From Desulfuromonadales bacterium (GTDB lineage Bacteria; Desulfobacterota; Desulfuromonadia; Desulfuromonadales; Syntrophotaleaceae), in assembly GCA_030613545.1 (NCBI GenBank), contig JAUWLU010000006.1, positions 1-38,619 on the forward strand: DNA of 38,619 bases, written 5' to 3'. The position numbers and the translations under genes were made by a program. This document shows, piece after piece, positions 27,625 through 36,636 of this stretch. The notes under the pieces were generated by a model. The model saw nothing but the letters and a program-made list of their open reading frames with translations, searched no databases and was not told where the DNA came from. Position 1 is the first letter of the stretch. Every line of letters starts with the position of its first letter.

Positions 27625-27651
27625 TGTGCATCCGAAAACTCCGGATGAACA
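27625..27651. other. Small hairpin (CATCCG-loop-CGGATG) in the intergenic region upstream of the DUF1573 gene
   Basis: TGTGCATCCGAAAACTCCGGATGAACA: 6-bp stem plus TGT/ACA across one mismatch. Confidence 0.5.
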
Positions 27652-27808
27652 CTGGCGAGTTTCTGATTTGGAAACGAGCAATTTTTCGTAAGGTCTAGGA
27701 AAGCAAGGCTGTAGATTGACGCAGAGATTACGGAAAAGGGCCGTTTCCGGACAGAAACTAGTTAATGCAGGTTCGCCAACCTACCCATCTATCGACAGGA
27801 CAGTCACA

Positions 27809-28495
27809 ATGATGAGATACCTTCTGCTGTTACTGACAATCCTGGTTTTGCCTAGCACAGTCCTGGCCGCTCCGCGCCTGCAGGCGGAAGCTCCGGCGTT
27901 CAACTTCGGCCGGATTGCAGAAGGCAGCAAAACCGAACACACCTTTCGCTTTCAAAACACCGGCGACGCCCCGCTGATCATCAGTAAGGTTCGCAGTTCC
28001 TGCGGCTGCACGGCGGCCCTGCTGTCCGCCGAGCGACTGGCACCCGGCGAATGGGGTGAATTGAAAACCACTTTTAATTCCAAGGGATTCCAGGGAGCGG
28101 TCAGCAAGACGGTCTATGTCTATTCCAACGATCCCGTTCAACAGAAGACCCGATTTCGCCTGCAGGGAGAGGTGCAAAGGGAACTTCTGGTGATGCCCGG
28201 ACGCCTGAAGTTCAGCGCCAGAAAAGATAAAGCGCCCTTCACAGCAGCCATCAACCTGCGTAACGACGGCACCACGGAGCTTTTCCTCTCTGACCTCAAA
28301 ACCACCAGCAAGGAACTGCAGGCCGAGCTCTCCGCCTCGCGTCTGGCGCCGGGACAAAGTGTACAGATCGCTATCCGCCTGGCCCCCAACACGGACAAGA
28401 GCCGTTTTGCGGGCTATGTGACCCTGCGCACCAGCAGTCCTCGAACGCCTACGGTGCGAATTCCCGTGACTGCCGTTCTGGTCACCGGTAAGTAG
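27809..28495 (+). CDS. DUF1573 domain-containing secreted protein
   Basis: Signal peptide, then FNFGRIAEGSKTEHTFRFQNTGDAPLIISKVRSSCGCTAA and a second Ig-like repeat. Confidence 0.88.
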   Translation: MMRYLLLLLTILVLPSTVLAAPRLQAEAPAFNFGRIAEGSKTEHTFRFQNTGDAPLIISKVRSSCGCTAALLSAERLAPGEWGELKTTFNSKGFQGAVSKTVYVYSNDPVQQKTRFRLQGEVQRELLVMPGRLKFSARKDKAPFTAAINLRNDGTTELFLSDLKTTSKELQAELSASRLAPGQSVQIAIRLAPNTDKSRFAGYVTLRTSSPRTPTVRIPVTAVLVTGK

Positions 28496-28617
28496 CAGAG
28501 CCGTCCCGACCGGACGTAAGGAGCAAAAAGCGTTGTAAAGCATGGGATTTATGTTTAAATGGCCAAGGAGCCTGCCTGCCCGAGACCGATGATTGCAATG
28601 CACGGCTGCCAATAGTT

Positions 28618-28767
28618 GATGCCGTCGCAAAAAGTCCGTCCTACTGCGTTGCAGTGCTTTTTCAGGACTTCGACATACCATGTGTATGCCTTCACCCCTG
28701 AAAAAGCACTACGCCTTGTAGATCGAACTTTTTGCTTAGCCATCTCATGGCTTTTTGCGAACCCATC
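28618..28767 (+). repeat. 150-bp palindromic repeat, copy D
   Basis: Same 150-bp unit; flanked by AATAGTT (28611-28617) and AATCGTT (28768-28774). Confidence 0.9.
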
Positions 28768-28812
28768 AATCGTTGTGCGATCCATTTTTCTCCCACGCCC
28801 CAGGGTACCCGA

Positions 28813-30027
28813 ATGCTACCGGTCATCCAGGAACAACTGTTGCTCATCAAAGCGATGCAGGGCGTTTGCCAGACCCTGCTCTGCCTGTCCCTCGGCTACC
28901 TGGCGGGCGAGGTTCTGCTCACCCTGCCCGGCAAAGCACTCTTTACGCCCAGCGCTCCACAGCCTCCCTCGACCGACACCGCCCAAGGCCCCAAAGTGCT
29001 TACCGGCAGACGCGCCGGCCTGTTGATCGCCCTGATCATGGCCTGCAACCTGCTGCTGATGAAAATCGCCTATCGCGCCGCACTCTTCACCGGCCCCTTC
29101 TGGGGGGGACTGACGGTCCTGTTCATTATCGGCCTGGCCCTCATTCTGACGGCCCGGCAGCACCTCAAGGGCGCTCACCCGGCCGGGCGCCTTTCCCTCG
29201 CTGCGGCGGTGATCGGCGACTTACTGCTGTTGTCGATCTGCTATTTTCTGCTCAACGCCGAAAGCCTGCTACTAACCCCTGAGGCCTGGCCATTTCTCGC
29301 CACCCGGCCACCGTTACTGCTATCCTGGCACGGCACCGTCCGTTTTGCCCAGTTCACCCTGCTGGCTCTGATGCTGGCCGGACTCGACCGACGACGCAAC
29401 CGCCAGGTGCTGATTTTCGGTGCAGCGCTACTCTGGCCGCTCGGTCAGATTCTGGAGTTGCTGCTGGGCCCGGAACTGGCCCGCTCCCCATGGCTCTACC
29501 TGGCGGCAGCCCTGGCCCTGATGACAAGTGCCGCCCTGGCCCTGATGACGACCGGGCCCCTGCTGCAAAAACGGCCGCTGCCTCTAACCCCTCCCCTGGC
29601 CGGTATCATCGTGCTGGCCATGCTCTGGGTGCTGGGAGCTCAAACCGCTCGGGAGAACACCCTCACCGGCGTCGCCCTGGCCGGCCTGCAGCTCCCCCCG
29701 GTGGCAGGCCAGACACCGGCAATCCCGTCCGCACCACAGACTGCAGCAAAGCCGCAAGCGGCACCGGCAATCGACGGCGGCCAACTGTTCCAACAAAAGT
29801 GCAGCGTCTGCCATCGCTTCGACCAACGCCTGGTGGGTCCGCCGCTGAACACCGTGCTCGGAAAATATCGTCCGGATAAAAACAAACTGGCGGGCTTTCT
29901 GCGCAATCCGCAAAAAGTCGATCCAGGCTATCCGACGATGCCCAACCTCAACTTGACGGAGCAGGAAGCCGACGCGGTAGCCGGCTATCTGCTCGATCGC
30001 GAGACTGCTCAACCAGCGCCGCGCTAG
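28813..30027 (+). CDS. Multi-TM membrane protein with C-terminal monoheme cytochrome c domain, associated with alternative complex III
   Basis: Several TM helices, then GGQLFQQKCSVCHRFDQRLVGPPLNTVLGKY...MPNLNLTEQEADAVAGYL. Confidence 0.85.
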   Translation: MLPVIQEQLLLIKAMQGVCQTLLCLSLGYLAGEVLLTLPGKALFTPSAPQPPSTDTAQGPKVLTGRRAGLLIALIMACNLLLMKIAYRAALFTGPFWGGLTVLFIIGLALILTARQHLKGAHPAGRLSLAAAVIGDLLLLSICYFLLNAESLLLTPEAWPFLATRPPLLLSWHGTVRFAQFTLLALMLAGLDRRRNRQVLIFGAALLWPLGQILELLLGPELARSPWLYLAAALALMTSAALALMTTGPLLQKRPLPLTPPLAGIIVLAMLWVLGAQTARENTLTGVALAGLQLPPVAGQTPAIPSAPQTAAKPQAAPAIDGGQLFQQKCSVCHRFDQRLVGPPLNTVLGKYRPDKNKLAGFLRNPQKVDPGYPTMPNLNLTEQEADAVAGYLLDRETAQPAPR

Positions 30028-30122
30028 ATGGTTGCAGGGCTTAAGGGGCCGGTCAAACAATTTTGCCGCCGGTTCCCTGGCAAGCTCCTTCAACCTGCGG
30101 CTCGGCCCAAAGAGGCTTCGCA

Positions 30123-30635
30123 ATGCCCAAGTGGTTGCCCCATATCCTGTTATGCGCCTACTTTGGCGGCTTTTTACTGCTCATAGCAGTGCTTGCCTGG
30201 TTCAGGCCCGCAGCGCATCGGGACAACAGTCAGCCCATCGCTTTTCCTCATACGGTGCATGCTGGCCGCCTTGGCCTGGCCTGCAACTTCTGTCACGAAT
30301 CGGTTGCTCACGGCCCGCAAGCCGGCATGCCGGCCGTGGCCAAATGCGTTTCCTGCCATCAGGCGATCGCCACGGAGCGACCGGAAATCCAGAAGCTGCT
30401 GAGCTATCAGAAAAAGGGCGAACCGATCCGCTGGCGACGAATCCACCAGTTACCCGACTTCATCTACTTTTCTCACAAACGCCATGTCAGCAGCGGCCTG
30501 GATTGTAGCGCCTGCCACGGCGCCATCGCAGAGATGAAGGAGGTGCGCCGGGTCCGCTCCCTGCAGATGGGCTGGTGCCTGAGCTGCCATCGCAGCCGTG
30601 GCGCTTCCTTCGACTGCGCCACCTGTCATAAGTGA
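30123..30635 (+). CDS. Pentaheme cytochrome c subunit of alternative complex III (ActA-like)
   Basis: Five CxxCH motifs (CNFCH, CVSCH, CSACH, CLSCH, CATCH) and an N-terminal TM anchor; precedes ActB/ActC-like genes. Stop TGA lies at the repeat E junction. Confidence 0.88.
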   Translation: MPKWLPHILLCAYFGGFLLLIAVLAWFRPAAHRDNSQPIAFPHTVHAGRLGLACNFCHESVAHGPQAGMPAVAKCVSCHQAIATERPEIQKLLSYQKKGEPIRWRRIHQLPDFIYFSHKRHVSSGLDCSACHGAIAEMKEVRRVRSLQMGWCLSCHRSRGASFDCATCHK

Positions 30636-30783
30636 TTGCGTCGCAAAAAGTCCGCCCTATTGCGTTGCAGCGCTTTTTCAGGACTTCGACATACCATATG
30701 TATGCCTTCACCCCTGAAAAACCACTACGCCTTGTAGGTCGAAATTTTTGCTTAGCCATCTCATGCCTTTTTGCGAGTCCATC
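30634..30783 (+). repeat. 150-bp palindromic repeat, copy E
   Basis: Same 150-bp unit; flanked by ATAAGT (30628-30633 and 30784-30789). Confidence 0.9.
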
Positions 30784-30806
30784 ATAAGTAACGGAGAGAA
30801 CCGAGC

Positions 30807-33605
30807 ATGGATCGACGGCAGTTCCTACAGATGCTCGGCCTGGTTTCCGGAGCCGCAGCACTCTCATCCTGCGGCTCCGATAAGGGCCAGAAGGAGCTCG
30901 TTTCGCTACTGGTGCCCACCGAAGACGGCATCGTTCCCGGAACCGAAGCCTGGCGGCCGTCGACCTGCTGTGAATGCCCGGCCCACTGCGGCCTGCTGAC
31001 CCGCATACGCGAAAACCGCCCGGTCAAACTTGAAGGCAACCCTCGGCACCCTGTCAACCGCGGCGGCCTGTGCCTGCGCGGCCAGGCCTCGCTGTGGCGG
31101 CTGTATCACCCTCAGCGCCTGCAGTCCCCCCTCAAACGGCAAGCCGACGGACGCTTGCAGACCATCCCCTGGTCTCAAGCGTTGGCTGAAATTGCCGAAG
31201 CCCTGCAGCACAGCCGCCGGCAAAGCCGGCAAAATGCCTGGCTGGCCGGTCGCACCAGCGGCACCCTGAATGCCCTTCTCGAAGAGTTCTGCAGCTCCCT
31301 GGGCATCGAACGGCTGGCGGAATTTGAACCCTTTTCCCACGCCGCCCTGAGGCAAAGCTATGGTCTACTCTTTGATCGTGCCGACCTGCCCCGCTATCGC
31401 GGCGATCAAGCCGACCTGCTGATCACCGTCGGTGCCGATTTGCTGGAGACATTCCTCAGCCCCGTCGATTACACGACCCAAGCCAGCGCCCTGGCGGCCG
31501 ATCAAAAACGCCACTGGCTGCACCTGGAGCCGCACTATTCCCTGACCGGCGCCAACGCCGACGACCGATTGGTCCTGACACCCGGCAGCGAAGGGTCGCT
31601 GTTGCTCTGGCTGCTGCAGTCCCTGGCTTCCCAGAGACGTTACCGGGGCCGCTGGCCACAAGCGCTGCAGGATTTGCTTCCCGCCAGCGATCTCGCCGCA
31701 ACGGCCGCCGCCACCGGCTTGCGATCCCAACAACTGCAGCAATTGGCCTCGCGCTTTGCGCGGGCTGAAAAACCGCTGCTGATCGTAGGCGGGGTTGCCA
31801 CCGGCCATCGCAACGGCCAGCCGGTCGCCCTGCTCGGTGCTCTGCTGCAGTGGCTGACCGCCCTGCCCTGGGGCGGCATGGATTTTTCCGCCGGAGAAAA
31901 CTATTCGCGGGTCGGCTCCCTGCTGGACCTGGAAGAATTGAGCCAGCGCCTCGCCGCCGACCGCATCGGCGTGCTGTTCGTCAGTCGCTGCGACCCGGTT
32001 CGCCACAGCCCCGCCGCCCTGGGCTTACAAGGCACCCTGGCCAAGGCGCGGTTGCGGGTCGGTCTGGCGGACCTGGCCGATGACACCACCGACCAGATGG
32101 ATCTGATCCTGCCTCTGGCCCACGGCCTCGAAACCTGGGGCGACACCGAGCCCCGCCGGGGCGTTATCGGCCTGCTACAGCCATTACGAACCCCGCAGCA
32201 GCAAGCCCTGAGCGAGGGCGATCTGCTGCTTAAACTGCTGCGACAGGCCACCGGCAAAAGCCCGGCTGCCGACTGGGAGACCTATCTGCAAAGGAACTGG
32301 CAGAACCGCTTTAGCCGCGTTCAACTGGGCCAGCTGATGGACGATGGCTACCTGACCGAACCCCAGCCGCAGCTCTCCATCCGCCTCGACCTGGCCCGCG
32401 CGGCGAAGGCTCTGCAAGGCCTGCATCTGCAGGCTCCCCTGACCCTGCCGGCAGCGGTCATCGCGCCGTCGATCCGCTCCTTTGACGGCCGCAGCCGCAG
32501 CCTGGAACTGCTCTCGGAGATTCCCGACCCCCTCACCACCATCTCTTACGGCAGCTGGGTTGCCATCGCCCCGCAGACCGCCGCCCGCCTGCGCCTGCAG
32601 GACGGCGACGAGCTGCAGATGAAAACCGCTGCCTGGCAGAGCAAGCAACCGGTTCGCATCCAGCCCGGCCAGGCAGCCAAAGTCCTGACCCTGCCCATGG
32701 ACAGCCTGCCGGCCCCGGCAACAGGCATCGATCCCCTTACCGGCGAGGCGCTGCGCTATTGCGAAGCCCTGCACTTAAAGCCCACCGGGAAGCGCCATCG
32801 CTTGCCGATTCTGGCCGGCTCGCCCTCACAGCAGGGGCGCGGCCTGATTCCCACGCCGGTGCATCGCCAGCAGAAGCATGACCAGCAAAATCACGGCCCC
32901 CGGGCCTCCTTCTATCCGGAGCCGCATTACGAAAACTACCGCTGGGCCATGGCCATCGATCTGCAGCGCTGTATCGGCTGCAGCGCCTGTGTAGCCGCCT
33001 GTTATGTGGAAAACAATGTGCCGGTGGTCGGCGCAGCCGACCATCTGGCCGGACGGGAGATGTCCTGGCTGCGCATCGAACCCTTTTACGATGAACAGGG
33101 GCGGGTCGATTTTCTGCCCATGCTCTGCCAGCACTGCAACTACGCCCCCTGCGAGGCGGTCTGCCCGGTCTATGCCGCCTACCACAATCCCGAGGGGCTC
33201 AATGTGCAGGTCTACAACCGCTGTGTCGGCACCCGCTACTGCAGCAACAACTGCCCCTACAAGGTGCGACGTTTCAACTGGTGGCAGCACAAGCGCACTC
33301 CGCCCCTCGACCTGCTGCGTAACCCCGACCTGCCTCTGCGCAGCAAGGGGATGATGGAAAAATGCACCTTTTGCCTGCAGCGGATTCGCATCGCCAAGGA
33401 TCGCGCCAAGGACCAAAAACGCCTGGTGCAAGACGGCGAAGCAACCCCGGCCTGCGCCCAGAGCTGCCCGGCCGGCGCCATCGCCTTCGGCAACCTGCTC
33501 GATAAAGAGTCGGGAATCTACCGCTTGGTGCACAGCCAGCGCGCTTACCGGGTCCTGGCCGAACTGGGCACCGAACCGGCAGTCCACTATTTGCGCCCCG
33601 AATAA
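30807..33605 (+). CDS. Alternative complex III iron-sulfur subunit (ActB-like: molybdopterin-oxidoreductase-like plus NrfC-like ferredoxin domain)
   Basis: Tat-like MDRRQFLQMLGLVSGAAALSSC; CCECPAHCGLLTRIRENRPVKLEGNPRHPVNRGGLCLRGQ; C-terminal CIGCSACVAAC, CQHCNYAPCEAVCPV, CTFCLQRI. Confidence 0.92.
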   Translation: MDRRQFLQMLGLVSGAAALSSCGSDKGQKELVSLLVPTEDGIVPGTEAWRPSTCCECPAHCGLLTRIRENRPVKLEGNPRHPVNRGGLCLRGQASLWRLYHPQRLQSPLKRQADGRLQTIPWSQALAEIAEALQHSRRQSRQNAWLAGRTSGTLNALLEEFCSSLGIERLAEFEPFSHAALRQSYGLLFDRADLPRYRGDQADLLITVGADLLETFLSPVDYTTQASALAADQKRHWLHLEPHYSLTGANADDRLVLTPGSEGSLLLWLLQSLASQRRYRGRWPQALQDLLPASDLAATAAATGLRSQQLQQLASRFARAEKPLLIVGGVATGHRNGQPVALLGALLQWLTALPWGGMDFSAGENYSRVGSLLDLEELSQRLAADRIGVLFVSRCDPVRHSPAALGLQGTLAKARLRVGLADLADDTTDQMDLILPLAHGLETWGDTEPRRGVIGLLQPLRTPQQQALSEGDLLLKLLRQATGKSPAADWETYLQRNWQNRFSRVQLGQLMDDGYLTEPQPQLSIRLDLARAAKALQGLHLQAPLTLPAAVIAPSIRSFDGRSRSLELLSEIPDPLTTISYGSWVAIAPQTAARLRLQDGDELQMKTAAWQSKQPVRIQPGQAAKVLTLPMDSLPAPATGIDPLTGEALRYCEALHLKPTGKRHRLPILAGSPSQQGRGLIPTPVHRQQKHDQQNHGPRASFYPEPHYENYRWAMAIDLQRCIGCSACVAACYVENNVPVVGAADHLAGREMSWLRIEPFYDEQGRVDFLPMLCQHCNYAPCEAVCPVYAAYHNPEGLNVQVYNRCVGTRYCSNNCPYKVRRFNWWQHKRTPPLDLLRNPDLPLRSKGMMEKCTFCLQRIRIAKDRAKDQKRLVQDGEATPACAQSCPAGAIAFGNLLDKESGIYRLVHSQRAYRVLAELGTEPAVHYLRPE

Positions 33606-33650
33606 CCGGACGCAGCCGCCAACGACCTTTATTCACACGACTGAGGGACC

Positions 33651-34943
33651 ATGCAGAATTCAGCTTCCGCTCAGCAGATCGAACAGGACGTTCTCGCGGC
33701 CATGAGCAGGCCGAGTCGCTGCTACCTGGCCTGCATCCTGCTGGCCGGGCTGCTGTTCCTCGGCGGCATGGCCCTGTGGGGCCGGCAGATCGCCCTCGGC
33801 ATGGGCGTGGCCGGCATCAGCCACCCGGTCGGCTGGGGGGTCTACATTACCGACTTTGTCTTCTGGGTCGGCATCGCCCATTCCGGCACCCTGATTTCGG
33901 CGGTGCTCTATATCTTCCGCGCCCGCTTTCGCACCAGCTTCAACCGGGCCGCCGAAGCGATGACCCTCTTCGCCCTGATGGTGGCGGGACTGTTTCCCCT
34001 GATCCACCTCGGCCGCGTCTGGCTCGCCTATTTTCTGTTTCCTTACCCCAACCAGCGCCAGCTGTGGGTCAACTTCCGTTCGCCGCTGGTGTGGGACGTG
34101 TTCGCCGTTTCGACCTACATGCTGGTCAGCCTGGTCTTTTTCTACATCGGCCTGCTCCCCGACCTGGCCATCGTCGCCCGCCGCCGCCCAGGTCCCGTAG
34201 GCAAAATCTATCGCCTGCTGACCCTCGGCTGGGTCGGCAGCTCGCAGCAGTGGCGCCACTATGCCAAGCTCTACTTCCTTCTCGCCGCCTTTGCCACCCC
34301 GCTGGTCGCTTCGGTCCACTCCATCGTCTCCTGGGACTTCGCGGTCAGCATCGTTCCCGGCTGGCATACCACCATCTTTGCCCCCTATTTCGTGGCCGGG
34401 GCAATCCTCTCCGGCACCGCCATGGTCATCACCCTGGTGATCCCCATGCGCCGCCTGCTGCGCCTGGAAGCCTATATCCCCGTCACGCATATCGAAGCGA
34501 TCGCCAAGATTCTGTTGCTGACCTCCTTGATCGTCAGCTTCGCTTATATTGTCGAACAGGGCCTGGCCTTCTACAGCGGCAACCTGTTTGAGATGGAGCA
34601 GTTCCGCTTTCGCGCCCTCGGCGACTACCGGCTGCTGTTCTGGATTATGATCAGCTGCAACTCGCTCCTGCCCATGACCCTGTTCGTCGGCCGCCTGCGG
34701 CGCAACCTGGCCTACCTGTTCGTCCTCTCCCTGCTGGTCAATGTCGGCATGTGGCTGGAGCGGTTCGTCATCGTGGTCACGTCCCTGGCACGGGACTTCG
34801 ACCCCTATGCCTGGGGGAACTACACCCCTTCCCTGACCGAAATCGGCATTACCGCCGGCTCCTTCGGTCTGTTTTTTCTGCTCTTTTTGCTCTTCATCAA
34901 GGTTCTGCCTGTGTTGTCGATCACCGAACTGAAGGAGCGCTGA
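33651..34943 (+). CDS. NrfD/PsrC-like membrane subunit (ActC-like)
   Basis: GVAGISHPVGWGVYITDFVFWVGIAHSGTLISAVLYIFRARFRTSFNRAAEAMTLFALMVAGLFPLIHLGR. Confidence 0.92.
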   Translation: MQNSASAQQIEQDVLAAMSRPSRCYLACILLAGLLFLGGMALWGRQIALGMGVAGISHPVGWGVYITDFVFWVGIAHSGTLISAVLYIFRARFRTSFNRAAEAMTLFALMVAGLFPLIHLGRVWLAYFLFPYPNQRQLWVNFRSPLVWDVFAVSTYMLVSLVFFYIGLLPDLAIVARRRPGPVGKIYRLLTLGWVGSSQQWRHYAKLYFLLAAFATPLVASVHSIVSWDFAVSIVPGWHTTIFAPYFVAGAILSGTAMVITLVIPMRRLLRLEAYIPVTHIEAIAKILLLTSLIVSFAYIVEQGLAFYSGNLFEMEQFRFRALGDYRLLFWIMISCNSLLPMTLFVGRLRRNLAYLFVLSLLVNVGMWLERFVIVVTSLARDFDPYAWGNYTPSLTEIGITAGSFGLFFLLFLLFIKVLPVLSITELKER

Positions 34944-34944
34944 T

Positions 34945-35397
34945 ATGGCCCGGCAGCTTATCTTTGACGATCAACAGACCTTTCTGCAGCAACTGGAACA
35001 ATTGCTGGCCGACGGCATTGCCGGTGAACATCTGGAGGTGCGCACCCCCTACCACCTCAGCGAGGTTGAAGCCTTGCTTGGCCAGCAGCCGAGCAAACTG
35101 CCGTTTTTTGCCCTGGGAGGAGCTCTGGCCGGTTTCGGCGGCGGCTTCCTGCTGGCGGCGCTAACCTCCCTCGACTGGCCTATCATCACCGGTGGCAAAC
35201 CGATCGTGGCGGTGCCGCCCTTTCTGCTTATCGGCTATCTGATGACCATCCTGATCGGATCGCTGGCCTCCTTTGGCGGCTTTCTGCTCTTGGCCAGGCT
35301 GCCCCGAATCGATGCCCTGGTCGAAGAACAGGATTTCGACGCCCATTTTATCATCACCATTGCGGACGAGGTTGCGCCATGCACGACTCCAAGCTGA
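34945..35397 (+). CDS. DUF3341-type membrane subunit (ActD-like)
   Basis: Two TM helices: LPFFALGGALAGFGGGFLLAALTSLDWPIITGGKPIVAVPPFLLIGYLMTILIGSLASFGGF; position between ActC and ActF. Confidence 0.85.
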   Translation: MARQLIFDDQQTFLQQLEQLLADGIAGEHLEVRTPYHLSEVEALLGQQPSKLPFFALGGALAGFGGGFLLAALTSLDWPIITGGKPIVAVPPFLLIGYLMTILIGSLASFGGFLLLARLPRIDALVEEQDFDAHFIITIADEVAPCTTPS

Positions 35398-36446
35398 GCG
35401 CCGGCGGCTGCTATAGCCTGCTGCTGATTCTGGCCGCCACCATCGGCCTCATAGAATACGGCGGCCTCATCGATCAGCAAGGATCGTTGCTGATCACCCT
35501 GACCTTCTGGAGTGCCGTCATTCAGGGAGCGGTCGCCGTAGCGGCGCTAACCGCCCTGGTGCGGGCCCAATGGATCGCGTCCTTGCGCCGCGAGCTGCTG
35601 GCCCTCTATCCGCTGCTGTTGCTGTTGGCGCTGCTGTTTGCCCTGCTCTGGCCCCAGCTCGACCTTTTCCCCTGGAGCGACCAGCCAACCATCTGGCTCA
35701 ACCGCCCCTTCTTCATGGGACGCAATCTGACCAGTTTGCTGCTGACCTTCCTTGCCGGCCGACAACTGGCACTGCATAGCACCAGCGGCGCTCCCTTCAA
35801 GGACCGCTACGCCGTGGTCTACCTGCTGACCTTCGTCCTCTCTCAGAGCCTGGTCGGTTTCGACTGGCTCATGTCGGCCGCCTACCCCTGGATCAGCACC
35901 ATGTTCGGCCTCTATTTCTTCACCGAAGCCCTCTATGCCGGCATCGCCGTTGCCGGCCTGGCCATGCTGCTATACTTCCGCCCCCGGCAGCAGATCGCAC
36001 CGAAGCAAACCGCCCGGCATCTGCGGGATGTCGGCCTGCTGCTGTTCGGCTTCAGCATCCTCTGGGCCGGGCTGTTTTTCGCCCAGTTCCTGCTCATCTG
36101 GTACGCTAACCTGCCCGAGGAGGTTCACTTCGTCACCGAACGTCTGGCCAGTTCCCCTGAAAGGGAGCTGTGCTGGCTGTTTCTGCTCGGCCTGTTTCTG
36201 ACCCCCTTTGTCACCCTGCTCGGCAGCGAGGCAAAGGGCGACCTGCGCTTTGTTTCGGCCGTTTCGCTGCTGGTGCTCACCGGTCTCTTCGCCGAGCGAC
36301 TGTTCATTCTGTTGCCGGCCATCCCCCATCATGGCGGCGCCCTGTTGCTTTACAACGGCCTGCTGTTCATCATGCTGCTGCTGGTCCTGCACAGCAGCGA
36401 GCGGCTGCTGCCACAAGCTTCGTCGGAAAGAGACGATACGCCGTAG
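35379..36446 (+). CDS. Alternative complex III membrane subunit (ActF-like)
   Basis: Multi-TM protein containing SQSLVGFDWLMSAAYPWISTMFGLYFFTEALYAGIA; 19-bp overlap with the ActD-like gene. Confidence 0.85.
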   Translation: MHDSKLSAGGCYSLLLILAATIGLIEYGGLIDQQGSLLITLTFWSAVIQGAVAVAALTALVRAQWIASLRRELLALYPLLLLLALLFALLWPQLDLFPWSDQPTIWLNRPFFMGRNLTSLLLTFLAGRQLALHSTSGAPFKDRYAVVYLLTFVLSQSLVGFDWLMSAAYPWISTMFGLYFFTEALYAGIAVAGLAMLLYFRPRQQIAPKQTARHLRDVGLLLFGFSILWAGLFFAQFLLIWYANLPEEVHFVTERLASSPERELCWLFLLGLFLTPFVTLLGSEAKGDLRFVSAVSLLVLTGLFAERLFILLPAIPHHGGALLLYNGLLFIMLLLVLHSSERLLPQASSERDDTP

Positions 36447-36493
36447 CATGCTGGCCACTGCAGTCTAATACCGGTCCACGACAAGCCATACCT

Positions 36494-36636
36494 CACGCGG
36501 AGCCGCGGGGAACGCGGAGCAACCATGATGATTGTCTTCATTGCAATTGACAAACCGCACATATGCCCGAGCTGTTACGGAATACCTGTGAGGTGATTTT
36601 TCACAGATTGCCGCCGCGTCTCCGCGGCTCCGCGTG
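36494..36636. repeat. Long-range inverted repeat: 15-bp perfect arms (36494-36508 / 36622-36636), 113-bp spacer
   Basis: CACGCGGAGCCGCGG and CCGCGGCTCCGCGTG are exact reverse complements. Direct repeat CATTGCAATT at 36539-36548 and 36650-36659. Confidence 0.8.

Noticed and set aside
33660-34490. 276-aa minus ORF
   Set aside because: Antisense of the NrfD-like subunit; low-complexity G/D/E/Q composition.
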